A stretch of DNA of 64,000 bases, taken from positions 124,001 through 188,000 of the forward strand of contig NZ_MRZN01000003.1 in NCBI RefSeq assembly GCF_002614725.1. The letters are read 5' to 3'. Under the pieces are notes generated by a model, which was not told the DNA's origin, searched no databases, and was given only the letters and a program-made list of their open reading frames with translations. Position 1 is the first letter of the stretch; the number at the start of each line of letters is the position of its first letter. This DNA comes from Staphylococcus edaphicus. Its GTDB lineage: Bacteria; Bacillota; Bacilli; Staphylococcales; Staphylococcaceae. The translations under genes were made by a program, and so were the position numbers. Positions 55,617 through 64,000 of this stretch are shown here, piece by piece.

Positions 55617-56693
55617 TTAATATCTAGGGACTACAACTCTCCAACCTTGAGGGTCATCAAGTTTACCACTTTGAATCCCAGTGTAATGGTCATACAATGT
55701 TTGTGTGATATCACCAGTTTCATTATTGTTAATAATGATCTCCGTGTCACCATATTTTAATTGACCTACTGGAGAAATAACCGCTGCGGTACCTGTACCA
55801 AATACTTCTGTTAATTCGCCTTTATGATGTGCTTCAATCAATTCATCGATAGATACTTTACGTTCTTCAACTTCATAACCTAAATTTTGTGCTAATTCAA
55901 TGACTGTCTTACGCGTAATACCTGGTAAGATGCTCCCATTTAATTCAGGTGTTACCAATGTACCGTTTTCAACGAAGAAGATATTCATACTACCTACTTC
56001 TTCAACATATTTTTGTTCGACGCCATCTAACCAAAGTACTTGATCATAACCTTGTGCTGTCGCATTAGATTGCGCTAACAAACTTGCAGCATAATTCCCG
56101 GCAACTTTGGCATAACCCACACCACCACGTACTGCGCGTACGTATTGGTCTTCTACATAAATTTTAGTTGGATTTAAAGACTCGCCTCCATAATATGAAC
56201 CAGATGGAGACAGTATAATTAATAATTTATAAGAGTATGAAGGACGTACACCTAAAATACCTTCCGTCGCAAAAACATATGGACGGATATACAATGATTG
56301 TCCTTCGCCTTCTGGCACCCAATCCCGTTCAACATCAACGAGTTGTTTTAAACCTTCTAGCACAACCGCTTCATCGACTTGAGGCATATCCAAACGTGCC
56401 AACGATTTATTTATACGTTTGAAGTTCTCTGCTGGACGGAATAAATCAACCTCACCATTATGTTTATAAGCTTTTAAACCTTCAAATACAGATTGACCAT
56501 AATGAATACCTTGTGCTGCTGGAGAAATTTCTATCGGACCATAAGGTACAATTTTTAAATCATGCCATCCTTGATCGATATCATAGTCGAAACTCAACAT
56601 ATAATCAGTGAAGTATTTCCCAAAACCTAATTCACTTGGATTCGGTTTCTCTTTAAGTGTTTCACGCTGTACAAATTTAATTTTTTCTGACAT
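55617..56693 (-). CDS. ilvE: Branched-chain amino acid aminotransferase
   Basis: The 358-residue fold-type IV PLP enzyme interconverts Val/Leu/Ile and their keto acids, for synthesis and for branched fatty-acid precursors. Seen: [15 protein letters not shown] lysine in [19 protein letters not shown] and G-T-G-T-A-A-V-I. Its promoter has a CodY-like box, consistent with repression when branched-chain amino acids are plentiful. Confidence 0.96.
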   Translation of the reverse strand: MSEKIKFVQRETLKEKPNPSELGFGKYFTDYMLSFDYDIDQGWHDLKIVPYGPIEISPAAQGIHYGQSVFEGLKAYKHNGEVDLFRPAENFKRINKSLARLDMPQVDEAVVLEGLKQLVDVERDWVPEGEGQSLYIRPYVFATEGILGVRPSYSYKLLIILSPSGSYYGGESLNPTKIYVEDQYVRAVRGGVGYAKVAGNYAASLLAQSNATAQGYDQVLWLDGVEQKYVEEVGSMNIFFVENGTLVTPELNGSILPGITRKTVIELAQNLGYEVEERKVSIDELIEAHHKGELTEVFGTGTAAVISPVGQLKYGDTEIIINNNETGDITQTLYDHYTGIQSGKLDDPQGWRVVVPRY

Positions 56694-56734
56694 GACTGTT
56701 TCCTCCCAATGTTTATTCTTAAGTAATACCTTGA

Positions 56735-56779
56735 ATTATACCAATCCACTGGCGGCTGTTCAATAATTTTCAAAAAATT
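56735..56779 (-). promoter_or_regulatory. ilvE promoter with CodY-like box
   Basis: On the minus strand, TTGAAC (56763-56758), a 17-base spacer and TATAAT (56740-56735) form the promoter. AATTTTTTGAAAATT (56779-56765) matches the CodY consensus AATTTTCWGAAAATT at 14 of 15 positions and abuts the -35. Confidence 0.75.
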
Positions 56780-56875
56780 TCAAATAAATCAACAATAAAG
56801 ACATCCTACATTCCACACGTTGGCGGCAGGATTCTACAAGTTATATTAATCATTGTTGCTCGTATTAAAAGAATG

Positions 56876-56979
56876 ATAAAAAAAGAGGCCTGACATCAAT
56901 ATGATATACCATTTATTAATGTAACCACTTAGTATAGTGAATACTTTCATAAATATATACCAATCAATGTCCACGCCTC
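56876..56979 (-). terminator. Long imperfect hairpin after the SDR gene
   Basis: GAGGC and TGACAT (56885-56896) pair with ATGTC and GCCTC (to 56979) around ~80 bases that themselves contain GGTATAT/ATATACC. TTTTTTT follows on the minus strand. Confidence 0.6.
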
Positions 56980-57001
56980 AATAATGAATCCCTTATTTAT
57001 A

Positions 57002-57964
57002 TTATTTTACTTCTGCTTTCTCTTTGCCTTCAATTGCATCTAGCATCACTTTAGTCATCTTGCTTAAGTCATATTGTGGATCAAAGCCCCATTCTGCTCT
57101 AGCACAACTTACGTCAATGCTGTTTGGCCAACTATCCGCAATGGATTGTCTAGCTGGATCTACATCATAGTCTAATTTAAAGTCCGGATAATATTCTTGA
57201 ATTGCTTCTTTAACCATTTCTGGTTCAATACTCATGGCACTTAAATTATACGCATTACGGTTAATTAATTTAACACCATCTGCTTCCATTAATTGGATAA
57301 TAGCATTGATGGCATCTTCCATATACATCATATCCATAAACGTATCTTTTGCGATAAAGCTTGCATATTGTCCTTCTCTAACTGCTTTAAAGTAAATATC
57401 TACCGCGTAATCAGTCGTACCACCACCCGGCTCTTTAATATGAGAAATTAAACCTGGAAATCTAACACTACGCGTATCAACACCAAATTTTTCAAAGTAA
57501 TATTGGCATAATAATTCACCAGCAACTTTATTCACACCATACATAGACGTTGGGCGTTGAATCGTTACTTGAGGTGTATTTACTTTAGGTGTAGATGGGC
57601 CAAAAGCACCGATTGAACTTGGTGTAAAGAATTGTAAGTCATGTTCGCGTGCCACTTCTAATGCGTTCATTAAACCGCCCATGTTTAAATCCCAAGCAAA
57701 TAATGGGTTTTTCTCAGCAGTTGCTGATAACAATGCTGCCATGTGCATCATTGTATCAGGTTTAAATGATTCAGCTAATTCATCCATACGTGCTTTGTCA
57801 GTTACATCTAAAATTTCAAATGGTCCGTCTGCTAATGCAGAATCCGCTTCTGGTTCTCTAATATCAGTAGCTAAAACATTATCATTCCCGTATAATAATC
57901 TACATTTCACGACTAGCTCTGTACCAATTTGCCCTAAAGCACCAGTTATCATAATTCTCTTCAT
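57002..57964 (-). CDS. SDR-type L-threonine 3-dehydrogenase-like epimerase family protein
   Basis: The 320-residue Rossmann protein has [10 protein letters not shown] (NAD loop), the active-site S-S-I-G-A-F-G, and Y-G-V-N-K-V-A-G-E (Tyr/Lys pair). It is close to the short-chain type threonine dehydrogenases and UDP-sugar epimerases; P-G-L-I-S and T-T-D-Y-A-V-D favour threonine dehydrogenase. It has its own promoter carrying a palindrome. Confidence 0.85.
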   Translation of the reverse strand: MKRIMITGALGQIGTELVVKCRLLYGNDNVLATDIREPEADSALADGPFEILDVTDKARMDELAESFKPDTMMHMAALLSATAEKNPLFAWDLNMGGLMNALEVAREHDLQFFTPSSIGAFGPSTPKVNTPQVTIQRPTSMYGVNKVAGELLCQYYFEKFGVDTRSVRFPGLISHIKEPGGGTTDYAVDIYFKAVREGQYASFIAKDTFMDMMYMEDAINAIIQLMEADGVKLINRNAYNLSAMSIEPEMVKEAIQEYYPDFKLDYDVDPARQSIADSWPNSIDVSCARAEWGFDPQYDLSKMTKVMLDAIEGKEKAEVK

Positions 57965-57984
57965 AATTTCTATCTCCCTTGTAT

Positions 57985-58001
57985 ATTACAGAAACTGTAA
58001 T
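57985..58001. promoter_or_regulatory. Palindrome before the SDR gene
   Basis: ATTACAG and CTGTAAT separated by AAA lie about 20-40 bases before the start codon, next to a TAATAT element. Likely an operator; the regulator is unknown. Confidence 0.55.
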
Positions 58002-58012
58002 GTATTTCCCTC

Positions 58013-58273
58013 GTGGACAATAACTTTATTTTCATCCATATTATATTAAAAAAACGCTTTATTGTATATATTGAGAGAACACTTTCTTTAAATATTAGCA
58101 ATATAGACGCTGATTGTCTACTATTTAAATGTTTAAAATCGTATCATTTATTTATCTCGTATGTTGATTCTTTTTGTTTATCATACGGTTTGAATTTCCA
58201 GTGTTATACGTCGTTTGACACACAAGCACTGTACTGTTATAAAATAGTTATTAAACCTTTAGGAGATGATGAT
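58013..58273. other. AT-rich region upstream of the FusB-type gene
   Basis: No gene is accepted here. It should carry the promoter for the leader peptide and FusB-type gene. A long plus-strand frame through it ends in the leader peptide frame but has no ribosome binding site. Confidence 0.4.
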
Positions 58274-58324
58274 ATGTTGCATAAAAATGCTACATTATTA
58301 ATACAGAGTGTTCGATTCGCGTAG
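58274..58324 (+). CDS. Leader peptide of the FusB-type gene
   Basis: The 16-codon frame (M-L-H-K-N-A-T-L-L-I-Q-S-V-R-F-A) starts at ATG 58274, eight bases after AGGAG, and stops with TAG at 58324. A hairpin begins three bases later. It stands where attenuator leader peptides of fusB-type genes lie, so stalled ribosomes on it may expose the downstream start. Confidence 0.7.
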   Translation: MLHKNATLLIQSVRFA

Positions 58325-58326
58325 TC

Positions 58327-58362
58327 GATGCTTTGTACTCTACTTCCTTATCACAAAGCATC
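58327..58362 (+). promoter_or_regulatory. Leader hairpin, probable attenuator
   Basis: GATGCTTTGT (58327-58336) pairs perfectly with ACAAAGCATC (58353-58362). No T run follows, so translational rather than transcriptional control is more likely. Confidence 0.6.
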
Positions 58363-58406
58363 TAACTTAAGTATGCAAGCTATATTAATGTGAGAGGAAC
58401 AAAAAA

Positions 58407-59048
58407 ATGGAAAAACTACTTTATCCTTATCAATTTAACTATATAAAAGAGCGTGTTGCACATTTAGTCAACGCCTATAATTCAGTCAATGATCCCAATA
58501 CAATCACTTCGATTAAAGATATGACACGTGAGGAAATACTGAATACCTTTCCGTCGACAAATACTACCATTCAATCAACTGTCGAAAAATTCATGAACTT
58601 ACAATTAACGAAAGAACAAGCTCAAAAAATTTTAGACAGCTTGCAAATGTATGTCATTCCGTTTGAACATCCTAGTAAAAAACAATTAGCTCAAGTTTTT
58701 AAAAGGATTAAAAAGTTAAAAGCACCACTCATTAGTGATGAAATACTTCAAACTAGCACTTATATTGGTTGGAATGATATTGCGTCCAATAGAAAGTTCA
58801 TCATTTATTATGATACTTTAGGAAAACTAAATGGAGTTTATGGCGATATTTCTAATCAAACCGTTAAAGGATTCTGTTCTATTTGTAACAAAGAATCCCG
58901 CGTCGCTTTGTTTATGAGAAAGACACGTACAGCAAGTGATGGTCAATATACTAAAAAAGGTGATTATATTTGTTATGATAGCACGTTGTGTAATCAACAA
59001 ATTTCAGATTTGTCACACTTCCATCATTTTTTAAATAAAATTCAATAA
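58407..59048 (+). CDS. FusB/FusC/FusD-family EF-G-binding protein (fusidic acid resistance)
   Basis: The 213-residue protein has the two-domain FusB layout. A helical N-terminal part begins Y-P-Y-Q-F-N-Y-I-K. A C-terminal treble-clef zinc finger has Cys157, Cys160, Cys189 and Cys195 (F-C-S-I-C ... Y-I-C-Y-D-S-T-L-C). These proteins bind EF-G and free it from ribosomes stalled by fusidic acid. A chromosomal copy is intrinsic in S. saprophyticus (fusD) and S. cohnii (fusF); I cannot assign the allele. The gene has a leader peptide and hairpin upstream. Confidence 0.88.
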   Translation: MEKLLYPYQFNYIKERVAHLVNAYNSVNDPNTITSIKDMTREEILNTFPSTNTTIQSTVEKFMNLQLTKEQAQKILDSLQMYVIPFEHPSKKQLAQVFKRIKKLKAPLISDEILQTSTYIGWNDIASNRKFIIYYDTLGKLNGVYGDISNQTVKGFCSICNKESRVALFMRKTRTASDGQYTKKGDYICYDSTLCNQQISDLSHFHHFLNKIQ

Positions 59049-59057
59049 ACCATATGC

Positions 59058-59100
59058 TAGACCCTTTGCGAAGCTATGCTGCTTTGCTAGGGTCTATTTT
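59058..59100. terminator. Bidirectional terminator between the FusB-type and LysR genes
   Basis: TAGACCCT (59058-59065) pairs with AGGGTCTA (59089-59096), with inner GC pairs. T-rich on the plus side. Confidence 0.75.
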
Positions 59101-59990
59101 TATTTTCTTAAATAATCAATAAAAGTACGGATTGTTTGCGCATTAGTTCTATCTACATGTGTAACAGCCGTAAAATAAATATAATAATCAAACGGCGCTC
59201 CAATAGGTAACATTTCTATGAGTCCATTCAAGATATAAGGATCATCTTCAAGCATCAAACTTGAAACAATACTCACACCTAAACCTTCTGATACCGTTTT
59301 TATCAATACACTTGGATTATTGGTACGAAACACAATTTTGAGAGGCCCGTTTTCATCTTCAAACTGTTTAAAATTATGATGATAAAAATTACGATCATAT
59401 AATACAAATGGATATTGCTGAATCGTTTCCATTTCAACAGCTTTTTGCAATGATAATTTTGATTTCTTAGGAACGATTAATCTAAAATTTGTAGATATAT
59501 TCAGGGGATTAGATACAATGTGTTTCTCAAAGGTCTCACTTTCTGTCTTCCCGATTAAGCCGATATCTATTTCGTTATGTTCAAGCATTTGTATAATTTG
59601 ATCTCTATCACTTTCAACAACTTCAACCTCAATGTGAGGATAATCTTTTTTAAAGGAAGATAATGCTTTTGGGATTATTTTATTAAATAATGTCGGGATA
59701 GTCGCAATTTTTAATGCGCCTGTAATATTTGAATGCATCGCATCAACTTCTGATATCAATAGCGCTTGTGCTTCTAAAATATCGATGATTAACGGAATTA
59801 TTTTTTTACCAATTTCAGTTGGCAATGTGCCTTGACGAGAACGATCAAAAATCTTATATCCTAGTTCCGATTCTAAATTTGCAATCGACTGACTCATAGC
59901 AGACTGACTAATATGCTTTGCTGCTGCAGCATGTACAATGGATTCGGTTTCATATATTTTTTTAACGTAAGCTAATTGTTCAAAATTCAT
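59100..59990 (-). CDS. LysR family transcriptional regulator
   Basis: The 296-residue protein starts at ATG 59990 (GAGG seven bases before). It has an N-terminal winged helix (F-E-Q-L-A-Y-V-K-K-I-Y, then S-Q-S-A-M-S-Q-S-I-A-N-L-E) and a two-lobe effector domain (G-A-L-K-I-A-T-I-P-T-L). It is divergent from the broken MFS gene. A palindrome in the shared region is a good candidate binding site. Confidence 0.88.
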   Translation of the reverse strand: MNFEQLAYVKKIYETESIVHAAAAKHISQSAMSQSIANLESELGYKIFDRSRQGTLPTEIGKKIIPLIIDILEAQALLISEVDAMHSNITGALKIATIPTLFNKIIPKALSSFKKDYPHIEVEVVESDRDQIIQMLEHNEIDIGLIGKTESETFEKHIVSNPLNISTNFRLIVPKKSKLSLQKAVEMETIQQYPFVLYDRNFYHHNFKQFEDENGPLKIVFRTNNPSVLIKTVSEGLGVSIVSSLMLEDDPYILNGLIEMLPIGAPFDYYIYFTAVTHVDRTNAQTIRTFIDYLRK

Positions 59991-60003
59991 ATATACACCT
60001 CTT

Positions 60004-60026
60004 TTGCATAAGCTATGCTTATGCAA
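60004..60026. promoter_or_regulatory. Palindrome between the LysR and MFS genes
   Basis: TTGCATAAGC and GCTTATGCAA separated by TAT. It lies 14 bases before the LysR start and fits the inverted-repeat style of LysR sites. Confidence 0.7.
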
Positions 60027-60112
60027 GGATTAAAAATACTAATTTTACATTAGCACATATTAATCATTATAATAAAGTATGCATGAAATATTAATCAAAG
60101 GACGGTCTTAAT

Positions 60113-61288
60113 ATGTATGATAAACTCTGGTCAAAGGATTTTATCACAATCACATTCGTGAATTTTTTAATGTATTTAATACATTACACATTAATCGTTA
60201 CTGTAACTATATTTACAATTGATAAATTCCACGCTTCCGAAAGTATGGGTGGTTTAGCAGCAGGTATATTTATTATCGGAATGCTATTTGGACGTTTAGT
60301 ATCTGGACGGGTAATTGACCATTTACAGCCGAAAAAAGTTTTACTATTCGGTATTATTTCCTCAGTGATTACTGTCGGTTTATATTTTTTAATTCATAGC
60401 TTGACGATCTTAATGATGGTTCGTCTATTACACGGTATGGCATTTGGTTTAGCTTCTACAGCTACAGGAACGATTTCATCAAGAATCATACCTGAACAAC
60501 GTAAAGGAGAAGGTATTGGTTAATACGCACTCAGTGTCACAACCGCCTCGGCGATTGGACCATTTTGCGGCATTATATTAAATCAACGTTTTGGTTTCGA
60601 ATCTATATTTATCGTTAGTTCATTTATTATCATAGTGGCATGTATTGCCGCATTATTTATCAAAGGGTTACCAAAACCGCCTGTAAAAAACAATGACGCT
60701 TCTACAAATAAAGGGCTTAGTGCGTATATTCAAAAAGAAGCACTTCCAATCTCATTTGTAGTGATATTCGTTGGTATCGCATATTCAAGTGTCTTGTCTT
60801 TCTTAACGGTTTATACAGAACAAATCAACTTAGCTACTGCATCTAGTTTCTTCTTTATCGTATATGCAGTCAGTACCTTTTTTACTCGTCCATTCACCGG
60901 GAAAATATATGATAATTATGGTGAAAATAAGGTCATGTATCCTGTCTTAATTAGCTTTGCCGTCGGCTTAGTGCTGCTAGCAATCACACATACTAGTGTA
61001 TTGTTGCTCGTTGCAGCTATATTTGTAGGAATCGGTTACGGAACCATCATTCCGAGCGCACAAGCGATTGCTATTCAACAATCACCAGTTGAAAAAATGG
61101 GTTTAGCAACTTCGACATTCTATATGTTTGCTGACTTTGGTGCCGGTATTGGACCATTCGTCTTAGGCATACTAATTCCAATCATGGGGTATCGTTATTT
61201 ATACATTACAATGGCCATTGTAGTTATCGCTTCCATCATACTTTACTATTTTATGCATGGTAAAAAAGCAATGCACACATCGCAATAA
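60113..61288 (+). pseudogene. MFS transporter interrupted by one nonsense codon
   Basis: A single frame of 391 codons encodes a 12-helix major facilitator of the arabinose-efflux/YttB type: helix 1 S-K-D-F-I-T-I-T-F-V-N-F, motif A-like G-R-L-V-S-G-R-V-I-D, and K-G-E-G-I-G. TAA at 60521-60523 stands where relatives have Tyr (G-I-G-Y-Y-A-L-S). The reading continues perfectly after it to 61288. So a single-base change ended the protein after 136 residues. It is next to its presumed LysR regulator. A strong ribosome binding site is still present. Readthrough is possible but unproven. Confidence 0.85.
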
Positions 61289-61302
61289 TGCTATTTATAG
61301 AT

Positions 61303-61353
61303 AAAACTGGGACAGAAATCAATGTTTTATAATGTGATTTCTGTCCCAGTTTT
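61303..61353. terminator. Strong bidirectional terminator
   Basis: A 19-bp perfect stem from AAAACTGGGACAGAAATCA and its complement with a 13-base loop. The GGGACAGAAAT core resembles a repeat found dispersed in staphylococcal intergenic regions. Confidence 0.9.
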
Positions 61354-61364
61354 TTAATTGTTCT

Positions 61365-61718
61365 CTATCCCTTTAGTTTTTTTACAAGTGATGACTTTAA
61401 ACCAACTAGACCTATCTTATCAACTTTGGCATCAATATCATGACCATCCTCAGGTTCCACAATTCGAATGCTTTTCACTTTAGTACCTTGCTTAATTACA
61501 AATGAAGTGCCTTTTACTTTTAAATCTTTAATCACCGTGACAGCATCACCATCTACAAGTTCTTGACCGTTCACATCTCTCGTAATTTGTGCTTCTTTAT
61601 TTTCTTCATTTTCAGATTCAGACCATTCGTGACCACACATAGGACACACAAGTAAAGTGCCATCTTCGTATGTATAACTAGAATCACATTTTGGGCAGTT
61701 AGGTAAAGTGTATTCCAT
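61365..61718 (-). CDS. PhnA/YjdM-like zinc-ribbon protein
   Basis: The 117-residue protein has a zinc ribbon C-P-K-C (Cys8, Cys11) and C-P-M-C-G (Cys25, Cys28), then a small SH3-like beta domain with G-D-A-V-T-V-I-K-D-L-K-V-K-G. It belongs to the PhnA/YjdM family, which despite the name has no proven role in phosphonate use. It is monocistronic. Confidence 0.88.
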   Translation of the reverse strand: MEYTLPNCPKCDSSYTYEDGTLLVCPMCGHEWSESENEENKEAQITRDVNGQELVDGDAVTVIKDLKVKGTSFVIKQGTKVKSIRIVEPEDGHDIDAKVDKIGLVGLKSSLVKKLKG

Positions 61719-61994
61719 AATTAGACCTCCGGTAAGTTTTTGTTTAGCTCATAACCTACCATATTATAAAATATATGTTCTATTTTCTCCACTTTTTTAT
61801 TAAAGTTTATATTATTACTTTTTATTTCCTATCACAAAAGGGTACTGCCTATGAAAAGGACTTGCCGATATAAGAAAAGAGCATAAATCCGTTGTTATTT
61901 TTAATTTTCAAAAAAAAAACAATTATAAATATGTTTATTTAGTTTTATAAGTGGAAAAAGACTTATGTCACAAATCATAAAGGAGGCTTTTATA

Positions 61995-62126
61995 ATGAGT
62001 AAATTTGATGATTTTAAAGACCAAGCAAAAGACAAAGTAGACGAAGTGAAAAACGACAAAGATAAACAAAAAGAAGTTAAAGACCAAGCTCAAGATAAGG
62101 CAAAAGATTTAAAAGATAAATTTTAA
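61995..62126 (+). CDS. CsbD-like small stress protein
   Basis: The 43-residue, extremely charged protein (ATG 61995, AGGAGG about nine bases before, stop TAA at 62124) has repeated D-Q-A-K-D-K / D-Q-A-Q-D-K-A-K-D units, like CsbD-type general stress proteins. Upstream, GTTTAT and a later GG spaced by 14 bases weakly resemble a SigB promoter. It is flanked by a 19-bp terminator, confirming a stand-alone unit. Easily missed because of its size. Confidence 0.8.
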   Translation: MSKFDDFKDQAKDKVDEVKNDKDKQKEVKDQAQDKAKDLKDKF

Positions 62127-62165
62127 TTGTCAGAAATAATCTTGACTCGCTATATGATTTAAATT

Positions 62166-62210
62166 AAAAGCATCTGTTAGTACATGAACTGTACTAACAG
62201 ATGCTTTTTT
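62166..62210 (+). terminator. Terminator after the CsbD-like gene
   Basis: AAAAGCATCTGTTAGTACA pairs perfectly with its complement (62190-62208) across five bases, followed by T. Confidence 0.92.
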
Positions 62211-62223
62211 ATCTCACGTGATT

Positions 62224-62700
62224 TTATTTCAAATCTAATTTTTCTTCGATTTCTTGTTTCTTACTATCAAAGTCGCAATCCTTTTGATCTAACGGTGAAC
62301 CCGTTTCAACAACACGTTTAATACTTTCCATTTGAAACTGCCAACCTGAAAAATCAAGTACAATATGCGGAAATTCAAATGGTAAGCACTCATCGAAAAT
62401 TAATACCGTTTCATTACCACTATCATGCAAATCAAATCTAACTGTGCCAATGTCCCATGTAAAGCCTATCGTCTCATTCTCTTCAATAGCCGTGATTTCC
62501 ATTTCCATATCAGCTTGCCCATCCATATGAAATTTCATCTTACCTCCGACTTTACGATCCTCAAACGATAATTGTGGAAACCACTGTTGAATGCCTTCCG
62601 TCGTACTTAAATATTTAAACACAGTTGCTGCATCTTGTTTAATTGTTATTTTTAAAGTTTGATATGCACCTTGTTCATCTTTTGAATATACAGCTTCCAT
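62224..62700 (-). CDS. SRPBCC (AHSA1-like) domain protein
   Basis: The 158-residue START-like protein has D-A-A-T-V-F-K-Y-L-S-T-T-E-G-I-Q-Q-W-F-P (typical AHSA1/CalC start), G-G-K-M-K-F-H-M and a C-terminal helix S-G-W-Q-F-Q-M-E-S-I-K-R. It probably binds a hydrophobic ligand; the function is unknown. AAAGGAG precedes the ATG. Confidence 0.85.
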   Translation of the reverse strand: MEAVYSKDEQGAYQTLKITIKQDAATVFKYLSTTEGIQQWFPQLSFEDRKVGGKMKFHMDGQADMEMEITAIEENETIGFTWDIGTVRFDLHDSGNETVLIFDECLPFEFPHIVLDFSGWQFQMESIKRVVETGSPLDQKDCDFDSKKQEIEEKLDLK

Positions 62701-62810
62701 ATCAACAAGTCTCCTTTCATCTTACACTTTTCAAGCTTGAACCACACATGCATACTATTAGGTTTCCTATATTAGTTTATTACAAACTTACGATATGAAT
62801 GCCTACTCAA

Positions 62811-64000
62811 TTATAGTTTGCGCGCTTTTCTTGTATACCTTAAATAAATTAATCCTAGTAAGATAAACCAGAGTGGTGATAATATAACTCCCATTCTAGT
62901 ATCTGGTACTACAAGCAAAATGATAAGTACGAAGACAAAGAATAGTTGCACCATTCTTGCCATATGGATACCACCTGGTAATTTAAAGGTACTTTTTTCA
63001 TGTAATTCTGGATGCGCTTTAACATATCTTGCATATGAATGAACTATAAACATCCATACAATGACTAATAAAATTGTCGAAATCGCAGTGACATAAAAGA
63101 AAACCTGTGTTGCATTAGGTATTAAGTAATTTAATAACACAGTAATAGATAATAAAGCACATGTTACTATGATTGCTATATAAGGCACACCTTTTTTATT
63201 TGTTTTCATTAATAAATGGTGCGTTTGTTTTTTCTCAGATAATCCAAATAAAATTCTACTATTTGCAAATATACCACTGTTACAGGCCGATGATGCTGCA
63301 GTTAACACAACAAAGTTAATTAATCCTGCTGCAAATGGTACACCGATAAGTGCAAATAGGCTGACAAACGGACTATTATCTGGATCAATGTCTTGCCATG
63401 GAATAATAGACATCATGACCGCTAATGCCCCTACATAGAATAGTAATATTCTGATAGGTACACTATTAATCGCTTTTGGTATAGTTTTTTCAGGATTTTT
63501 AGTTTCTCCTGCAGTAATACCTAATATTTCAATACCTGTAAATGAAAAGACAACCATTTGGAATGACATGAAAAAACCAGATGCGCCATGCGGGAATAAG
63601 CCACCATTATTGAATATATTAGAGACGCCCGTCTTACCAAAAGGTGTTTGCATTGCAAATACAATCATTACGATACCAATAACGATCAAAGCAACTATTG
63701 TCAAAACTTTAATAATTGCAAACCAAAATTCTAATTCGCCAAACATTTTAGTACTTGATAAATTAAATGCCATAAGAATGAGTATACACGCTAACGATGT
63801 AATCCAGTTTGGTAGGTCTGGCACCCAAAATTCTACGTATTTCGCAACTGCCGTAATTTCTGCCATACCTGAAGTAATCCAAGTTAGCCAATACGTCCAT
63901 CCCGTTACAAACCCAGCAAATGGACCAATTTGATCATGTGCAATGTCTGCAAAAGTTTTATATTCTGTATTAGAAAGTAACATTTCGCCCATCGCACGCA
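62811..64000 (-). CDS. APC family amino acid permease (partial, start outside window)
   Basis: At least 395 residues of a 12-helix permease of the AAT branch (AnsP/CycA/GabP-like). Seen: R-A-M-G-E-M-L-L-S-N near the start, G-W-T-Y-W-L-T-W-I-T-S-G-M-A-E, F-S-F-T-G-I-E-I-L-G-I-T-A-G-E, and N-S-G-I-F-A-N-S-R-I-L-F-G-L. The first ~60 residues (helices 1 and part of 2) lie beyond position 64000. The substrate is an amino acid such as Gly, Ser or Ala; not resolved. Confidence 0.88.
   Translation of the reverse strand, partial: RAMGEMLLSNTEYKTFADIAHDQIGPFAGFVTGWTYWLTWITSGMAEITAVAKYVEFWVPDLPNWITSLACILILMAFNLSSTKMFGELEFWFAIIKVLTIVALIVIGIVMIVFAMQTPFGKTGVSNIFNNGGLFPHGASGFFMSFQMVVFSFTGIEILGITAGETKNPEKTIPKAINSVPIRILLFYVGALAVMMSIIPWQDIDPDNSPFVSLFALIGVPFAAGLINFVVLTAASSACNSGIFANSRILFGLSEKKQTHHLLMKTNKKGVPYIAIIVTCALLSITVLLNYLIPNATQVFFYVTAISTILLVIVWMFIVHSYARYVKAHPELHEKSTFKLPGGIHMARMVQLFFVFVLIILLVVPDTRMGVILSPLWFILLGLIYLRYTRKARKL

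Noticed and set aside
58013-58324. 103-codon gene upstream of the FusB-type gene
   Set aside because: No ribosome binding site and low-complexity sequence. Only its last 16 codons have an internal start with a good ribosome binding site, matching a leader peptide.

Overview
The window looks like a core chromosomal segment of a coagulase-negative staphylococcus. The best fit is the novobiocin-resistant S. saprophyticus group. Evidence: a near-textbook SarA; MepR/MepA; VraA/VraB/VraC and VraX; IsaB- and Azo1-type proteins; the mvaK1-mvaD-mvaK2 operon; low GC; and a chromosomal FusB/FusC/FusD-type fusidic-acid protection gene. I cannot fix the species from sequence alone. No rRNA, tRNA, insertion sequence or CRISPR array was seen.

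Layout. 0-2.3 kb: a degenerate tyrosine recombinase, a DUF1659/DUF2922 pair, and an eight-copy tandem array of ~65-bp double-hairpin units. 2.5-5.3 kb: a YdcZ-type transporter, a frameshifted HlyD-like adaptor and sarA. 5.5-12.6 kb: two paralogous alpha/beta hydrolases (one with a destroyed catalytic triad), a secreted protein, a HAD phosphatase, an iron/cobalamin-type binding protein and permease without an ATPase, and a DNA glycosylase. 12.7-26.7 kb: housekeeping genes: argS and DUF1934, YwhD, an HD phosphohydrolase, oxidoreductases, the mevalonate operon, pta-lipL and divergent chdC. 27.4-40.5 kb: ThrE-type exporter, MarR/MFS pump, amino-acid permease, ung operon, pdxK, IsaB-like, vraX, mepR/mepA and proP. 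40.7-53.6 kb: vra operon, RuMP genes hxlA-hxlB, nagB, yojF-bshB2-folE2, an AraC-like/Sar-like regulator pair, azo1, tadA and two deoxynucleoside kinases. 53.6-64 kb: HAD, tandem small membrane proteins, ilvE, an SDR threonine-dehydrogenase-like gene, the FusB-family gene with leader peptide, a LysR regulator beside a nonsense-mutated MFS gene, PhnA-like, a CsbD-like small protein, SRPBCC and a partial amino-acid permease.

How genes work together. The mva operon makes isopentenyl diphosphate for cell-wall lipid carriers. pta and lipL link acetyl-phosphate to lipoylation. chdC makes haem. hxlA/hxlB detoxify formaldehyde. bshB2 makes bacillithiol. Three efflux/regulator modules (MarR-MFS, mepR-mepA, LysR-MFS) lie within 32 kb, and the first two show clear palindromic operators. 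A CodY-like box abuts the ilvE promoter.

Most interesting: (i) the double-hairpin array and its diverged dispersed relatives, whose stems change in compensating fashion; (ii) a candidate structured RNA downstream of vraX, in which two hairpins expose the same UUGUCCCC loop; (iii) a possible 20-residue basic peptide and orphan hairpin between chdC and the ThrE genes; (iv) two genes clearly broken by point lesions (HlyD-like, LysR-linked MFS) and a third with a lost 5' end (AraC-like); (v) several enzymes lacking key catalytic residues.
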